Origin: Dirofilaria immitis
Lineage: Eukaryota > Nematoda > Chromadorea > Rhabditida > Onchocercidae
Direction: 5' to 3'
DNA: 64,000 bases
Assembly: GCA_024305405.1 (NCBI GenBank)
Contig: JAKNDB010000068.1
Location: forward strand, 11,653,501-11,717,500
In this document: in pieces, positions 31,315 through 45,855 of the stretch
How positions within the stretch are numbered: position 1 is the first letter of the stretch
How the letters are laid out: every line of letters starts with the position of its first letter
Program-made: the position numbers and the translations under genes
The notes under the pieces: model-generated
Databases searched by the model: none
Seen by the model: only the letters and a program-made list of their open reading frames with translations
What the model was told of the DNA's origin: nothing

Positions 31315-34300
31315 TTATTCAGGTTCTTGAAATTCAACATCAACGACAACTGCTTCTGAATCAGTATTTTCCGAAATAGAACTGCGATGGGAACCTAAAT
31401 CATCGAATTTTTTGAACTGTAAGTGGGTTCTCATAAAATTTTTAGAATTATATATTTTTTGTCTATGGTATCCAATTAAAATATACTTTCGCCCTCGGAA
31501 TAATATCCACGTGTTCCAAGTTTCCTGAGTTTTTTTTCTTGTCACACGAATATTATTTGCTAATGATTTCGTCAGTTCCTCAAGATTGTCCAGTTTTGTA
31601 ATTTGTACATCGTCATATATACCATAAAGATGATCTGTAAATATTGCTTTGCTAATATAGAAATCTAAAAACACATTCAATATTTTCATGAACCTAGCAT
31701 ATTACACAAAATTCTTTTTTAATATATTATAATATTGAATTTCTGATAAGATTATATTTCAGTCATAGACGTCCTCTAATTTCTCCACAAATAATTGAAT
31801 TTCATTTGTTTTTACTCGATGTCTTATCATAAAAATTCTTTTTACTATATTATAATATTGAACTTCTGGTAAGATTATATTTCGATGAAAATCTGAATGT
31901 TTAACATGAATATAGTAGTAGGAAATTACCGGACCTCTAAAAGATGTTTTATCAATTTTAGAATAAAATTCTGTTCGTTATGCGTTTCTTGGACAAATAG
32001 CTGCTGCAGATGATCATCGATTTCACAGCAATTCAGTAGTGTTATATCTTTAGTGTGATCATAGATGTCCTCTAATTTCTCCACAAATAATTGAATTTCA
32101 TTTGTTTTTACTCGATGTCTTATCATATTCAATAAATGAAGTTGTATTTTTGGTGGTAATTCTTAAAATAAATAGAATAAAATGGTTTAAATTTTGAGAA
32201 TTCGAATAATACGAAGAAAAACGAATTTTATTAAATTTTAGGAAAGAAAAAAGTATTTTAATGTACTTCTCAAATTGAAATGATTAATTTAGAAATTAAA
32301 TCAAAAATAAAAAAAATTTTAGCGAAAAAGGAAGGAGATGTAAGTATTAGATGGTTTTTTTCTTTTAAGGTGAAAAAATTATAATGAATCTAAAAATCGA
32401 TATTAACCTTTGAAGTTATCAATTTCTTTTGATCATCCTCACTAACTGTCAAGTTTTCGAGCAATCCATCTTCGTTATCAATTATCATTTTCCTTGTGTG
32501 TTGTGCCAGACTAGAACGAACTTTGGAAGAGCGGTCGCCAAACAATCGTACGTTAATAAATTGTAATAATTCCGAGCATTCTTCCACCGAATATCCATTA
32601 ATAAGCTGAATTGAAATTTCAATAGGTTTCATATTTTAACGAAATCAAAGTTTCAATGATAGTATTATTTTCAACTTAAGCTTACTTAAAAGAATAAGTT
32701 TGAATAAAAGAAAAGTCTTGAATTTTGTCAGAAGAATGCAACTTTCCAGTTTCTTTTCTTCTAAATAATAAAGGCAACAAACTTTGGCTAACTAATTGAG
32801 TATTTTCTGCAAAAATTAAAAATTTCAATTTACTAATTTTTTGTTTCTTCTCTTTAAAGTACCTTTTCAAGAAATGGCATTAGTGATTCAACGGATTGTT
32901 GTTTAATATCCAATAAACAACGAGCATTAGCAATTCGAAAATTGATAATTGTATCATCTGCTTCATTATTTAGTAAAATAACAATATCATTGTTAGAGAA
33001 GGAATTGATAATATTAGCAACATCAAAAGGCACTTTTGTAAAATCAATAATTACTAATGAAGACACCTAAATTATGCAAAATTAAAGTAATGATTTGCAT
33101 GAAGACTTTTAGCTTAAGTGATACTTGGGATACTTTATCAATTGTGAGAGGTAAATTTGTTTACAGAAAAGAATATGCTGGATGAGAAATGTTACTTTTT
33201 TAATTGCTGCTTATTTGGAAGTATTCTGATGTTATAGGATATGTAAAATTAATTTGCTTAGTAATTAATTCAAATTTTTTTTTTCAAATTGAATTTGATT
33301 TTGTGATTCTGTGAGCTAAAGAAGAAAAAAAAACAAATTACCCGCGTTTTGCATATGAAATCGGTCCTATCATTTGGACAAACGTATTCCCATAAAATAT
33401 TTGCAGAATCTATTCCTGCATAAAGTATCCCAATTTCAGGTTCCTTCTGATTTTCTCATATTTTGGTTCATTCAACGCAATCAGATGTGTCTTCTTGATG
33501 TCACCAGCATGCTTCACATTTACTACTAATTCTGATTCAGATATTAACTTTCCGAATTCATCCTTATTCAAAGTCGAAATTGCATTAGCAGTGAAAAGCA
33601 TTTGATCCAAAATTGTGCGAAAAATATTGGTATCTTACTTGTATCAATATTATTCAAAAAACAGTACAATTTTCCAGTTTGACCTGAATTTTATCTTTTT
33701 CTTTGATTTAACTTTTTAAGATTTAAATTTAAAAAGATTTCTTATCAAAAATTGATAATTGCAAAAAACATAAATGAAATTTTAAATTTAATATTATTTA
33801 AGTTCCAAATTTTTTAATCCTTTGTTTATTATTGATTTGATAATATATTTTTTGTTGTGTAATTAATCTAATATTATATCAATGATTATTAATAATCTAT
33901 TGATCAAACTTAATAATGATGAAATAATTTACTGCAGTTAAAATAATAATTGTTTTTAATAAAAATTTAATAATATAAATTATTGCCTCAAGTAGTATTA
34001 ATCGATGATTGATTATTTCTAAAATAATATTTTAATTTTGCTTTTAAAATATGCTAATATCTTTTAATTTTTCTTTAATATTAGGAAATATAAAGAATTT
34101 TTATAATAACGAACCAACTTCAAAGTACCATATCAGTTTGTAACGATCCACATCTAAACAATATAGTAGAGTTTTTTTAATTTTTGAATATACCCTCGAG
34201 TGGTCTGTACAGTTGGAATATTATGCTCGATAAATGGCTTCTTGTTTTGACAACCTCGCCAAAATTTAATCTCAGCAATCGTAATAATTTCTATAGCATC

Positions 34301-37300
34301 AACATGTAGCATATATTTGCATAAAATCAAAATTATATGAAGAAAGTCCAAAATTATTCGCTGTCGGCTATAAGAACGTATTAGTGATAATTCATCGTAC
34401 TCTTCTTCTACAATATCCTTCTCGAAATAATAGCTTAAATATTCTTCCAAAAATTTGGCACATTCCTACAATTACTGATTAAAGATAGAATTGTCATTCA
34501 TACATCTATTAGCAAACTTTTTCTTGAGAAAAGTTAGAATAATTTTAGAACAATAGAAATATAGAACATAATTAATTATATTTTTCACTATTTCTTTTTC
34601 ACTTCTGACTGTTTCTATTTATCATGCCTTAATAATTCTATTACTATTTCTATTTATCATATTGCTTATAATGAGTTTGCAAAAGTATATTAATCAAAAT
34701 ATATTAACATATTTAGCATTTCATCGAGATTTATGCAGAAGATTTTGCGACAAATATCATTTATAAATATTTCATAAAGCAAAATTAAATTAAGAAAATA
34801 AGGCAAAATAAAAAATAAATAATAATTTTTTTCTCATATTTTACCTCAAAATTTTGTTCATTCCAATAAAATAATGCCATATCAGCAATATATTCTACGG
34901 TGTTTTGATAAATATTTTTGTGCAAATCGAAGAAATGTTTAGCAGTGATAAAATCACCTCTTGTCATCATCCAATGTATCGCTGATATTTTTGATAATTT
35001 CTCATGATTTAATAAATCATACAAGCATGATTCATCCAAAATTCGATGAATTATCAATGAATCAGCTGAAAAGAACTCCTTATATTATTCAGTCTTTTTA
35101 AAATAAATCCCAGTAATTATTTATTGATATACTACAACAATTTTGTTTTGCATATATGAATGATAATGATTAAATAAGATAAATTTAGAATATTAAAAAA
35201 ATTTTTTTTTTTGATTGATAACTTACTCTTCATAGCAATATCCTCTATTGTTTCAATTACATAGTCTGAAGCATTACAATGCCATTCAATCAATAAAAGT
35301 TCTAATTTAAGCTTCTCTTTTTGATTTGCTGTTAAGTTTTTTGTAAATTTTCAAAATTTTGCATATGATATAGAGCATCCGAATAATTTCTATTATCGTA
35401 ATAGGCGCATGCAAGGATGTACTCGCATTTAGTCTTTAAGTTCTGTAAAATTAATCATTTAATCATATTATATCAAAATAGGATATTTTTATTTTACATA
35501 ATAAAATTAAAGATAATATTGAAAAATTAGATCTATTAAGATATTATTTTTAGATGATATTTCACATTAAAATTTGAGCTATCAAATTATTACAATATAA
35601 TAATAATAAATTATTGGAAAAAATTTATAATTAATTAAATTAGATTAATTTCACATCTATTAATTAGATTTTAATCTATTAATTGATTAAATGATTAATT
35701 AGATGAATCAGATGATCAGATTAATCTCACATTCATTAATTAGATGAATTAAATGATTAGATTAATCTAACATCTATTAGTTAGATAATTCAAACAGTTG
35801 CAGTAAAATTGTAATTTTGACGAGAAAATTTTTCCTTTTAAAATATATTAAAATAGCTTATGCCAATTTTATTTTAAAATTCTGATAAAAACAATACTAA
35901 ATAATTAAAGTAAAAGATTTTAAATAATATTTTAGCTAACTAACTTTATCTTGACATCTTTCCTTCACATCCATAATATGAGCAATAGCATCATTTATTA
36001 AACCTTCTTCCAATTCCATTTTGCCAAGTTGGAATAATATTGAAAGTTGTTCATGCGAATAAATCTCTATAGCATCCAGACATTCTCGAAATACAATTAT
36101 AGCCCTTTTGAGCATTACATTTTAAATATTTGCTTTTTAAATTTAATAACAAATTTAAAATGCTGCTACATTTATTAGCAATACATAGTATTATCGCTTT
36201 TTCCAGAAATTGGCATGCATCCCATAACTCTGCTAAACTTTCTGCTATTTCTGCTGATTCTTTCAAGACTTCAATCTGAAAAAAAATTAAACATAATTTA
36301 TTATATTATTAATACAATTTGGTCAAAGTAAATATAAAAAATTTTTAACATCTATTTTAAATCAATTTCAATTATCAAATTAATTTTATTTTACAAAATT
36401 TAAATATAAAATTTTATAATTAATATTAAGAATTTAAATTTATATTATAGAAAAAATTTTAAAATAATACAACCTGTAAATCAATAGAACCCATATGTGA
36501 CAATTCAATACGATTTTTGCAAATTTGCATAATCCAATTAGCATCTTTAATTAATCGTTTTCCCTCAATCAAATGTCTCAACATTTCACATTTCCCTTCT
36601 ATATCATTGATATCATCAAAAAATGGAATTTGCTTACAAAAATTGAATAATGCCTGAAATTATTCATTCATAGCATTATTTTCAATTTACAGGTTTATCT
36701 GCATAATTGGAATTAATAATCATTGGTTATAATTAGTACTTTTAACAAATTATTTATTTATGATAATTTTTATAAACTATCACTTCTTTTCTTTTAATTT
36801 ATCAAAAGCTTTTTTATTGATAAATAAGGCAATATTACATTAATCTTAAATTTATATTTATTTATTTTCTACAAAGTTTATTATTTATTCCAACTTATAC
36901 AAATTCGTTAGAAATGTATTATGCATAATATAAATATCATTTGATTATATTTAAGGTAAAAAGAAAGGTAAAAGTATACCTTCGGTTTATCATTCATTCC
37001 AACGTAACATTCCGCTATATAACCATATATTAGGCCACGTTCACGTCGATGATTAATTTCACTTGTTAAATTTAATGCTTTAATAAAAATTTTTTTCCTT
37101 CCTCATATCGTTGACGGAGTAATAACGTACGTCCAATAAATATGAATGCATTCAAGCGTGCTGCATTCTTTGATAAGATATTAGCAAGTGTTAAGTAACA
37201 TCTAAAATTTGCATAAAATTCGATAGGTATTTTTATTAAATTTTGTGAGTAAATTTTATGCTGAACTGATAATATTTGTTCACTAATTGGTAGTATTAAT

Positions 37301-39788
37301 TACAAATAATTATTTATGAATCATTTATTAAAATTTCGATAAGATTTGATTCTGATAAAAAAGAATTTGACAAAAGAAAATTACCTGTCGAATTTTAACA
37401 TTAATTTGAACTATAATACTATTTTTGATTAATTAAAATATTTTTCTTTTTAATTATGTGGTTTTCTCTGATACTTGAAAGTATTATTAAATATTCGAAT
37501 AAATGTTTTGTAAATTTAAGCAAATTATTTTCTGAAAAATATTTCTTTAATTATATTATGATTAAATAGCCAGTACTTAAGCTAATTAATTTAATTTATA
37601 TTATACTCTTGTAATATAAATATTTTCTTCACAGATAATAATTATAATATTATTATATTTTAATTTCAGTTTTACAAATACTTGATATTTTGAGTGATTT
37701 TCTTTTTCTTAATTATAATTATGCAGGATTGATAAATCGTACTCTTATATTCATTATACAAAAAATTAAAATTAAAATTTGAAACAGTTAATAAATAAAT
37801 ATCCATATTATTCGATTTCGATTTTATCAATCAAATATCTTAAAAAATTAAAAATAAACCTTAAACATGAGTGACATACTTCCATCATTCCTTTTTTGAA
37901 ATAAATATTTGCCATCGAACTGTATAATTCCAAAATACTTTCCAAATCGGATATTTGTTGATAAACACTTAATGATTGTTGATAATATGCCAGTGCTTCA
38001 TCCGGATGATATAACAACCAATGTGTTGTACCCAATTTATTACACAACTATTAGTAGTAGTAATTAATTGATTAATTAATCAGCTGAATAAATAAACCAT
38101 TGATTTTTTTATTAATGCTCATATTAAATTAAATATAAAGACTCTGAAAATATATTTCCAAATCGAAATAAATTATCAATAATTTTATGATAAATGGAAA
38201 AAAGTATTGATTAATTTATGATATTACTTCAGCTTCTTTTCGGAGATTATCATCTTCCTGCACAAGCATTAAACAACGATTATATGCATCGATAGCTTCC
38301 TCATACGAACCACAATTAAAATAATTGTCACCAGTCATTTCAATAATTAAAGCTTGTCGTTTGTCAATTTTATTCTCCAAATAAATTTGCTGTGCTTCAT
38401 CCCAATGCTCTCTTGCTTCATCCTTAATTCTTAATTCTTAATTCTTAATTCTTGATTCTTAATTCTTGATCTTTCCTTATTTTTCTTCCCGTTTTAGTAA
38501 ACTAAATTTATTATTATTTTATTCAAATTCATTAATCAAAATTCGGAATTTTTCAATATCCTGCTGTTCGTTTAATTTTTTCTAATTCTTGAAATTCATA
38601 AAAATTCAAAATTCAAAAGTATATATTTAATAAGTTAGGCTAAAATTGATGATTGGATTATTCAATCTGAAAATTTATTTCAATTAATCAATTGGAAAAA
38701 TTAACGAATTGATAAATCAAATTAATTAATTAATAATTGAACGCTGTCGATAATCTGATGATCACTAGTGATAAGATAATTATTAATTTGAAAGATCATT
38801 GAAATCATTACTTTTCTTTGCATTACTCGGTAAAACTGATACATGTCGGCATGTACATCGATAATTAACGTATAAGCACCAACTCTTTTAGCAAGTTTTA
38901 AATTTTTCAATAGTGTCATTTCAGCTTTTTCTAATTGATTTGATTTCTGATATAATTCAGCTAATTTACGTAAACTTCCGATACGAACATCTAAATATGT
39001 TTTTATTTATTTTTAATTGTATTTATTAGTTTAATATTATTTTACTATGTTATATTGCAACTATATAAAGAATATTATTAGACAAGAAATAATAGAACAA
39101 TTGTTATAATTATCCACTACTGTAAAGTTTGATTTAATTAATTAATTTTAACTTATTAAACTAAGGCTCATCGCAATTTTTGAAGTTCTCAAGTACCGGA
39201 ATGATAAAATCTTTAATAGAAATAAAAAAATACACAAACCAATGCCTTGATTAGAAATCATATCACAATATTTGTCCAACAGAATTGCAGCATTTGAATA
39301 ATCACCAATTGCTTGATAAATATTTGACAAATTCCTAATTGTGAAAAAAACTGGCATTTCAAAAATCAAAAAAATTTTAATTATTCGATTATAAAAACAA
39401 AAAATTTTGTTTTCGAATTGAAAACAAATTAATAAAAATTAATTTTAATCAAATTCACTCCTAAATTTTTTCACTGATTAAGGCATGAAAGTTAAAAATT
39501 TCAGTTACTTTAAAGCATCTGCTTCAAGTTTTGGTAATTCATTACTGGTTGCTATTTTGAGCTCTTTTTGGCCCATTTCCTTGCTGTGCAGTATTGTCCT
39601 GTAGCCAAATGACACTCACTCAAAATACCAAAATATTGTCCAGTCTTAAAATATAACACTTACAATTTCTTCTAATCTTTTACTCTTTATTATTATTTAT
39701 TATTTATTATTACTACTATTATTATTTACTATTTATTGTTGTTATTATTATTATCATTATCGTTATTAATATTATTATTATTATTGTA

Positions 39789-39837
<49 letters not shown>

Positions 39838-42811
39838 GTAGTAGTAGTGGTAGTAATAATAATATTAATAGTAATAATAATGGTAACAGTAGTAATATTG
39901 TTATTATTATCATTATTAATTATTATTACTAATATCATAAAGTTCAGTGAATGCAGTATTTTCTTCTTGACAGAATGACAGGGCTGTTTCCTATAGAAGG
40001 ATAAATAATATTCCTGAAACCTTTGGAATTTAAGAAAAACGCACAATTTCCATTGTCATTTCATCAGTTTGAAAATGTTTTATTGTATTTTTCAAAATAT
40101 TTAAAGCCATTATTGTTTCCTTTCGAAATAGAAGACATTTGCATTTTAAGATTGTCGCCAAAAATTTCTCATTCGCAGTATTACTTATCTCTGCCAATTT
40201 ATTGCAGTAGGCTAATGCTACTTCGATGTCCTTCTAAAAATTTTAAAAATAAAACTTAAAAAATATATTTTGAAACAAAAAAACTTAATTTATATGATAA
40301 ACTTTGGTACCTAACAAGTTTACGTAGCTAATGCAAGTTTTGTAACCTTAAAAAATTCAAAATGCAAAAAAAAACTAAAAAATTCAAAAACGAAAAAAAA
40401 ATTATTTCTGCAGAAATTATTACTTTAGACTTATACAATTGACATTTATCTACCTTGGCCAATGAAAGTTTTACAATTTCGAGAATATTTTGAAATGTCA
40501 AAGGTCCAATTGATGCAATAATTTGCGCTGCTTGTTGATATTCACCTAATTGAATGTATAAATCAGAAAGATTAAGTTGAAGATCGTTTGCTTTCATACC
40601 GTTCTAAATTAATTTCTTAAATATTTGATAAATTTTTAAAATAATTTCTTTTGGGAGTTTAATTCTTTAAAAAATTTTTAGATATGTTCACTTCCTTTAT
40701 TATTCAAAATATCTAATTATTTGTAACTTTTTGCATTTTTCTTTCTTAATTTTCTCAAAGAAATTTTTGGCAAATATTCCAAATTAAATTAATTTCAAAC
40801 AATATTAATTATTTTCTCCCAATAATTGCTCAATAATTAATATATCAAAAATACAAAAAAAAGATTATAAAAAATTATAAAAATGAGATTTTCGTACAAT
40901 TTTTGAAAATTTGATGAAAAAATTTTATGCATCAAAAGATTGGAATATTTGAATTTGAAAGGAAATAAATAACAAAAAAGTGTTAATCAGTAATTTTAAT
41001 TTATAAAATTTATGCATATCATAATAAATTTATAAAATATTTACGAACAGAATGTATTAAATCAATTTGTTTTCGAAGATAAGTAATTGCGAGGATAGTT
41101 TCGTCATTTAGTAATGCAATTCGTACGATACTATTATAAATCGTTAGTTGTTTATCCAGTTCACCTGAAATAATAATTTTTATTGTTCATCAAATTAAAT
41201 CAAATTATACTTCTCTTATCAATTTGCAAGATTTAAAAAATAAAATTATTTTGAAAAATAAAATTAGCATATTTCTATTGTATTTAAAAAAAAAACAAAA
41301 ACAAAAATAAATTATTATCATTTGTATTTGATTCCATTTTAGTATTTAATTTTATTCCTTATTTAATTCAATATTTAATAACATTTTATGTATATTATTA
41401 TTATTGAAATGAAATTTTTATTCGAAATACTATCAGAATTGTTGCTATTAACAATAAAGCGTAATTATACGTTTCATTATTATTCTAAACTAATAATCTA
41501 TTTTATCTTAGGCTGATATTTCATTGGCCAAGTCATCATTTCCTATTTTATTCCTATCCAACAAAAAAAAAAAATGATAAAGAATTTTAAATATTATTAA
41601 TGAAATTGATGCTTACCAAGTTGCATACTGATATCAAGTTGCATTTCTAAATATTTTATTGCTTGTTTATAATTTTTTTGTTGATAATATGCGAATGAAA
41701 TAGCCCCAAATACGGATAGTTTTAATTCCGATGATACTACATTGACTTCATTCATATCTAATGCTAATTGAAGTAATGCAATTGCTTCTGTTATATGACC
41801 TCCGGTCAGATACTCTTGACCAATTATACTTATAATTAAGAATGAATCCAACTTTACACCATTTACATCATTTGATCCAATTTCATTCAATAAAACTGAT
41901 AAATGATCTACAAGAAAAAGAAGCAAATTTATGATTGAAACGTTTGTATCAAATAGGAAAAGAAAATGAAAAGTGATACATTACAATTTAATATCAATAA
42001 AATTTTTGCTATTTTAATATTTCACAAATCAAATTTCAAATACAAATCAATTTCATATTCATTCATTGTTTCAATGATATTATTTTATTAAACATTGCAA
42101 AGATTCAATAAAATATGAAAATAATTGAGAAAGTTGAAAAAAAAAGATTTGCATACCTTTGATTGAGCTATAATATAAGCTATTTTTAATGCATTAATTG
42201 TTTCAGTTTCGTTTTCAATTGCCAAACTTTGGCAATATGCAAAATTGCTTCATCAAATTTTCCAAAACCATGTAAAGCATTACCTTTCCGAAAATAACCC
42301 TGAAGGGAGGAATCTAAACAACGACTTCCAAAGGTCAAATCAAAAGAAATGAATGTAATGAAATCTTTATTAAGATAGGAAAAATCTTTCAAAAATTATA
42401 GTTAAAAATTGAAATCTAAAAATTAAAATGACAAATATAAATTTATCTCTTACAACTAATTGCTTCATTGTTACTTTTCTATTACCTTTACATTTTTATT
42501 TCAATTAATTTTCCTATCAATTTTCTAATAAGGAAAAGAAGTGAAATAGAAATTTTATAATAAAAGATCAAATATGGCAATATATAACCTTGGCCCATTT
42601 AGGATTTAATATAAGCGATTGCTTGGCATCATCCAACGATTTATGAAAACATTTTAAACGTAGAAATATTGCGGAACGATTAGAAAAAGGATAAAATTAG
42701 TAGGATATAATTGAATTGCTTCATTATAAAGAGTTAAAGCTTTTCAAAATTTCCATCATAAAATTCTCGATTTGCGGCATTTGATATAGTAGTCAGTTTA
42801 TCACGGGACAT
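31315..42811 (-). CDS. TTC28: Large TPR protein of the TTC28 type with diverged C-terminal (CHAT-like) region
   Basis: About 25 exons and 1,600 residues. Start MSRDKLTTISNAANREFYDG at 42811. Exons: 42589-42811, 42157-42299, 41617-41907, 41049-41164, 40454-40603, 40045-40233, 39930-39990, 39509-39644, 39240-39334, 38827-38990, 38228-38422, 37880-38047, 36980-37201, 36474-36653, 35945-36275, 35227-35442, 34845-35065, 34194-34465, 34119-34153, 33342-33633, 32863-33066, about 32690-32807, 32408 to about 32632, 31930 to about 32163, 31315-31693. The N-terminal half is tetratricopeptide repeats (GYFRKGNALHGFGKFDEAIL; YQQKNYKQAIKYLEMQLDIS; YHPDEALAYYQQSLSVYQQI). ISIIGQEYLTGGHITEA matches human TTC28 SVVGQELLTAGH at the same place after the first three TPRs, and KPIEISIQL recalls its C-terminal APIQVSISVQL. 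TTC28 is a scaffold linked to mitosis and cytokinesis. At least seven exons carry one-base homopolymer deletions; some junctions between 31930 and 34200 and at 36980-38047 remain uncertain. It may be the sum of two genes, but no internal start and stop was evident. Confidence 0.72.
31763..32126. repeat. Exon fragment duplicated into the adjacent intron
   Basis: The 68 bases at 32059-32126 lie inside a coding exon of the TTC28-like gene (antisense of IRHRVKTNEIQLFVEKLEDI) and recur at 31763-31830 in the next intron with one difference. Flanking this copy, 31708-31760 is repeated at 31832-31883 with a few changes. The intron therefore grew by local duplication of exon and intron pieces. Confidence 0.85.
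35635..35790. repeat. Degenerate ATTAATTAGATGAATTAAATGATTAG-type repeats
   Basis: Intronic run in which ATTAATTAGAT, GATTAATCT and ATGATTAGATTAAT motifs recur many times in slightly changed order. It looks like an old minisatellite; there is no coding signal. Confidence 0.6.
38424..38470. repeat. TTAATTC heptamer tandem repeat at an exon start
   Basis: About six copies of TTAATTC/TTGATTC. On the minus strand the last copy supplies the splice acceptor (ATTAAG) of the exon 38228-38422. Confidence 0.75.
39700..39920. repeat. Compound ATT/AGT trinucleotide microsatellite in a TTC28-like intron
   Basis: ATT repeats pass into AGT and AAT repeats. The poly-Ile and poly-Asn ORFs here are a by-product of the repeat, not genes. 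Confidence 0.9.
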
Positions 42812-43861
42812 TCCAAATATACAATCATATCAAAAATATCTTCCCATTTCTTTTTTTCCTACAAATAATATTTTAGGTTAAAAGAAGCAAACAAATAAAT
42901 AATTCGAAAAAAAAAACATTTGATTACCGTAACTAAGTAATATAAAAACACAAAAATGTCTGATTACCTTTAATAAGAATTGAAGAATTAAAAAGTTGAA
43001 TAATTTGAAATAATTGAACGAACTATCTTATAACAAAATAAATATATTTAGTAAAAATTTCAATTACTTTTTTAATTATAAAATTAATTCTCGTTGAATA
43101 ATAATATCTTTTTTACTTTTGAATATAAATTATGCATTTGAATAGATTTAAAATGCATAACAAAGCAATAATAGTTATTAGCCTAAAATGCAACAACTGA
43201 AAACTTCTTTTAATAATTAAGTTTAATAGTTCTGATATTAAAAAAATATAATCTATATTTTAACGTAGCATTTTTTTTTTAATTTTGCCAACAATTTCAT
43301 AATTTTAGCATCAAATTAACAATAATGATTATTAATCTAAATCATAGTAATTGAAAACTTATTTTCAATTAAGTTAATAATTCAGATATAATTTCAAAAT
43401 TTTAAACTTATTAAAGCACCAAACAGTAATGATAATCATTGACAATAATTATTATATTAAATTATAATATTGAAAAGTTTTCTTAAAATTAAAATTTCAA
43501 ATATCAAACTTATTAGAAAGAAAAAATATAACATTAAAATTACAAAGATTTTAAAGCATAAATTTAAAAAGGAATAATGTTATCGAATTGTAAAATGAGA
43601 CCTTTTGTGGTTACGGAGACTGGTATTGTTGTCCTTGACAAAACTTCATCATTCTAATCCCAATTTTTGTCTATTATTTCCTTTCTTTCCTATTAAATTT
43701 TATCTTTCTCTCCTCCTTCTTCTTTCTCTTTTTTTTCTTCTTCGAATTTTAATAAAATTATTCATTCCATTATAGCTTATCTTCTTTTTTCATTCCTTTT
43801 TTTTATTAGTTGGAAATAAATTTTGAATGGAAATAATTTTATAATTTATTGAATAATTGCA

Positions 43862-43969
43862 ATTTATCGATTAATTGCCATTTATTGATTAATTACTATT
43901 TATTGATTAATTACTATTTATTGATTAATTACAATTTATTGATTAATTGCAATTTATTGATTAATTGTA
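43862..43969. repeat. 18-bp minisatellite, six copies
   Basis: Unit ATTTATTGATTAATTACT with changes mainly at the last three positions. Confidence 0.9.
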
Positions 43970-45752
43970 AGTGTTATCGTAAATGTAACAAAAAATGATT
44001 GTATATTTTTAGATATATTTCATATATTAACTTTTATTGTTTGTTTTTATTAACAAAATAAATTTATCGTTAATAAACAAAAAGTCAATACAAAACGAAA
44101 TATAATTAACTGATAAATACTTCATCTTTTTCTTATTCAAATATAACTGTTATTGATAATATGAGCGATTTGGAAATTAAATTTATCAAAATTTTTTTCT
44201 TTTAAACAATACATGTAATTTTTCTTTTAAACAAAGGCTACTATCAATCGTTTGTTATACATTTCTTTAAAAAAATATATAATTTATGATTTTGAAAGTT
44301 TAAAAAGAAATTTTTCAGTTTTTCTGATATTAAATTTCTTCAATTTTGTTGATTGACGCATGTTGTATTTAATTCGAGAATAACTAAAAATAGCATCAGG
44401 AAATTTTTTTTTGTCATTAATTCTAGTCAAACATTTATTTAATATGAATGTAGCGATAAGAACGTGAATGAATAACTTAAAAGCGTAAATATTAATTTAT
44501 GATATGAGAAATTATTTCAAATATGATATACTTCAAGAAATTATAAATAATAATAAACTATTGGAATTTAAAAGGAAATGATAGGTTAAAAGAATTAAAA
44601 TGACTAGGACGATATTATTTTTAGATTTAAAAAAATTATAATAACAAAGAGAAGGAATTAAATAATTGATTAATAATAATACAAAATTTAATATATGTTA
44701 TTTTAATTAAACTAATGCCAATGTATGACAAGCGAATAAAATATTCCTTCCAAAGTATCTTAAAATGAAAGTATAATAAATGATTTTTATATAAATGTCA
44801 AAATATAATGGATAATTCTTAGTATATTCACTTTTAAGGAAAATATGGTAAAGTTAAAGTGTTAGATGATTTAATTGTATATTTATAATTTAAAATAATT
44901 GGGATAATTTATGCAAAAAAAAAAATAATTTGTATTTACATACTTTTTCTTTTTTAAATATTAGTAATTTCTTTTATGGTTTATTCCATTTGAAATATTA
45001 TTTGATAATTTTAAAATAGTAAGCTAAGTTTAGATGAAAATAATCTAAGCCAAAAGGATTGGATGAAAATGAAGCTTTCTTCCTACTTCTTCTCATATCC
45101 TCTACTACTATTTCAGTCGTTTAAACTTTTATGACAAGCATATTTAATGCTCAAATATTTCAAATGATTTTCCTTTTTCCTTCTAGCAATAACTTATTAA
45201 AGACGATGTAGAAAAATGTTATTTAAATTTTAAATTCAAACGTTGTGACATTTGATTTTTGAAATTTATAATAGATTATTAAAGAATGAGAGAAGAGAGA
45301 AGTAAATTTGATTTGCATAGAAGTAAAAGCAAAGAAATTAGTTGATTTGCATTGATCATGGTTAGGATAACAGAAGTATGCGAAAACTTACGTGAATTAT
45401 AATTAATCCATATGATCTATGATCTATTGGCACTAATTGCTAATTTTTATTCGAATTGACTAAAACCAATCCGAAAATCTACTTTTCCCATCAGTGATAC
45501 GAGAAAAGAATAAAGGAAGAGGTACTGAAGATTTGTTGAAGAAGGCCGTTATTGATGGATGAATTGATGTTGTTGACATTTTCAGCGAATGCGTTTGATT
45601 TGTAGAGAGTTTAGTTTTATAGACATTTTGTGACCATGACGGTTGTCGCTGATTGAATGGACAATTCTTTCATTCATTATATTCATTTATCAATCTTTTA
45701 AATTATCTTCCATACATAATTAATATTTCATCTTGATGATTACGATAGTAAC

Positions 45753-45855
<103 letters not shown>

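Noticed and set aside
39722..40046. Poly-Asn and poly-Ile ORFs
   Set aside because: They read through the intronic ATT/AGT repeat. The real exon at 39930-39990 uses a different frame.
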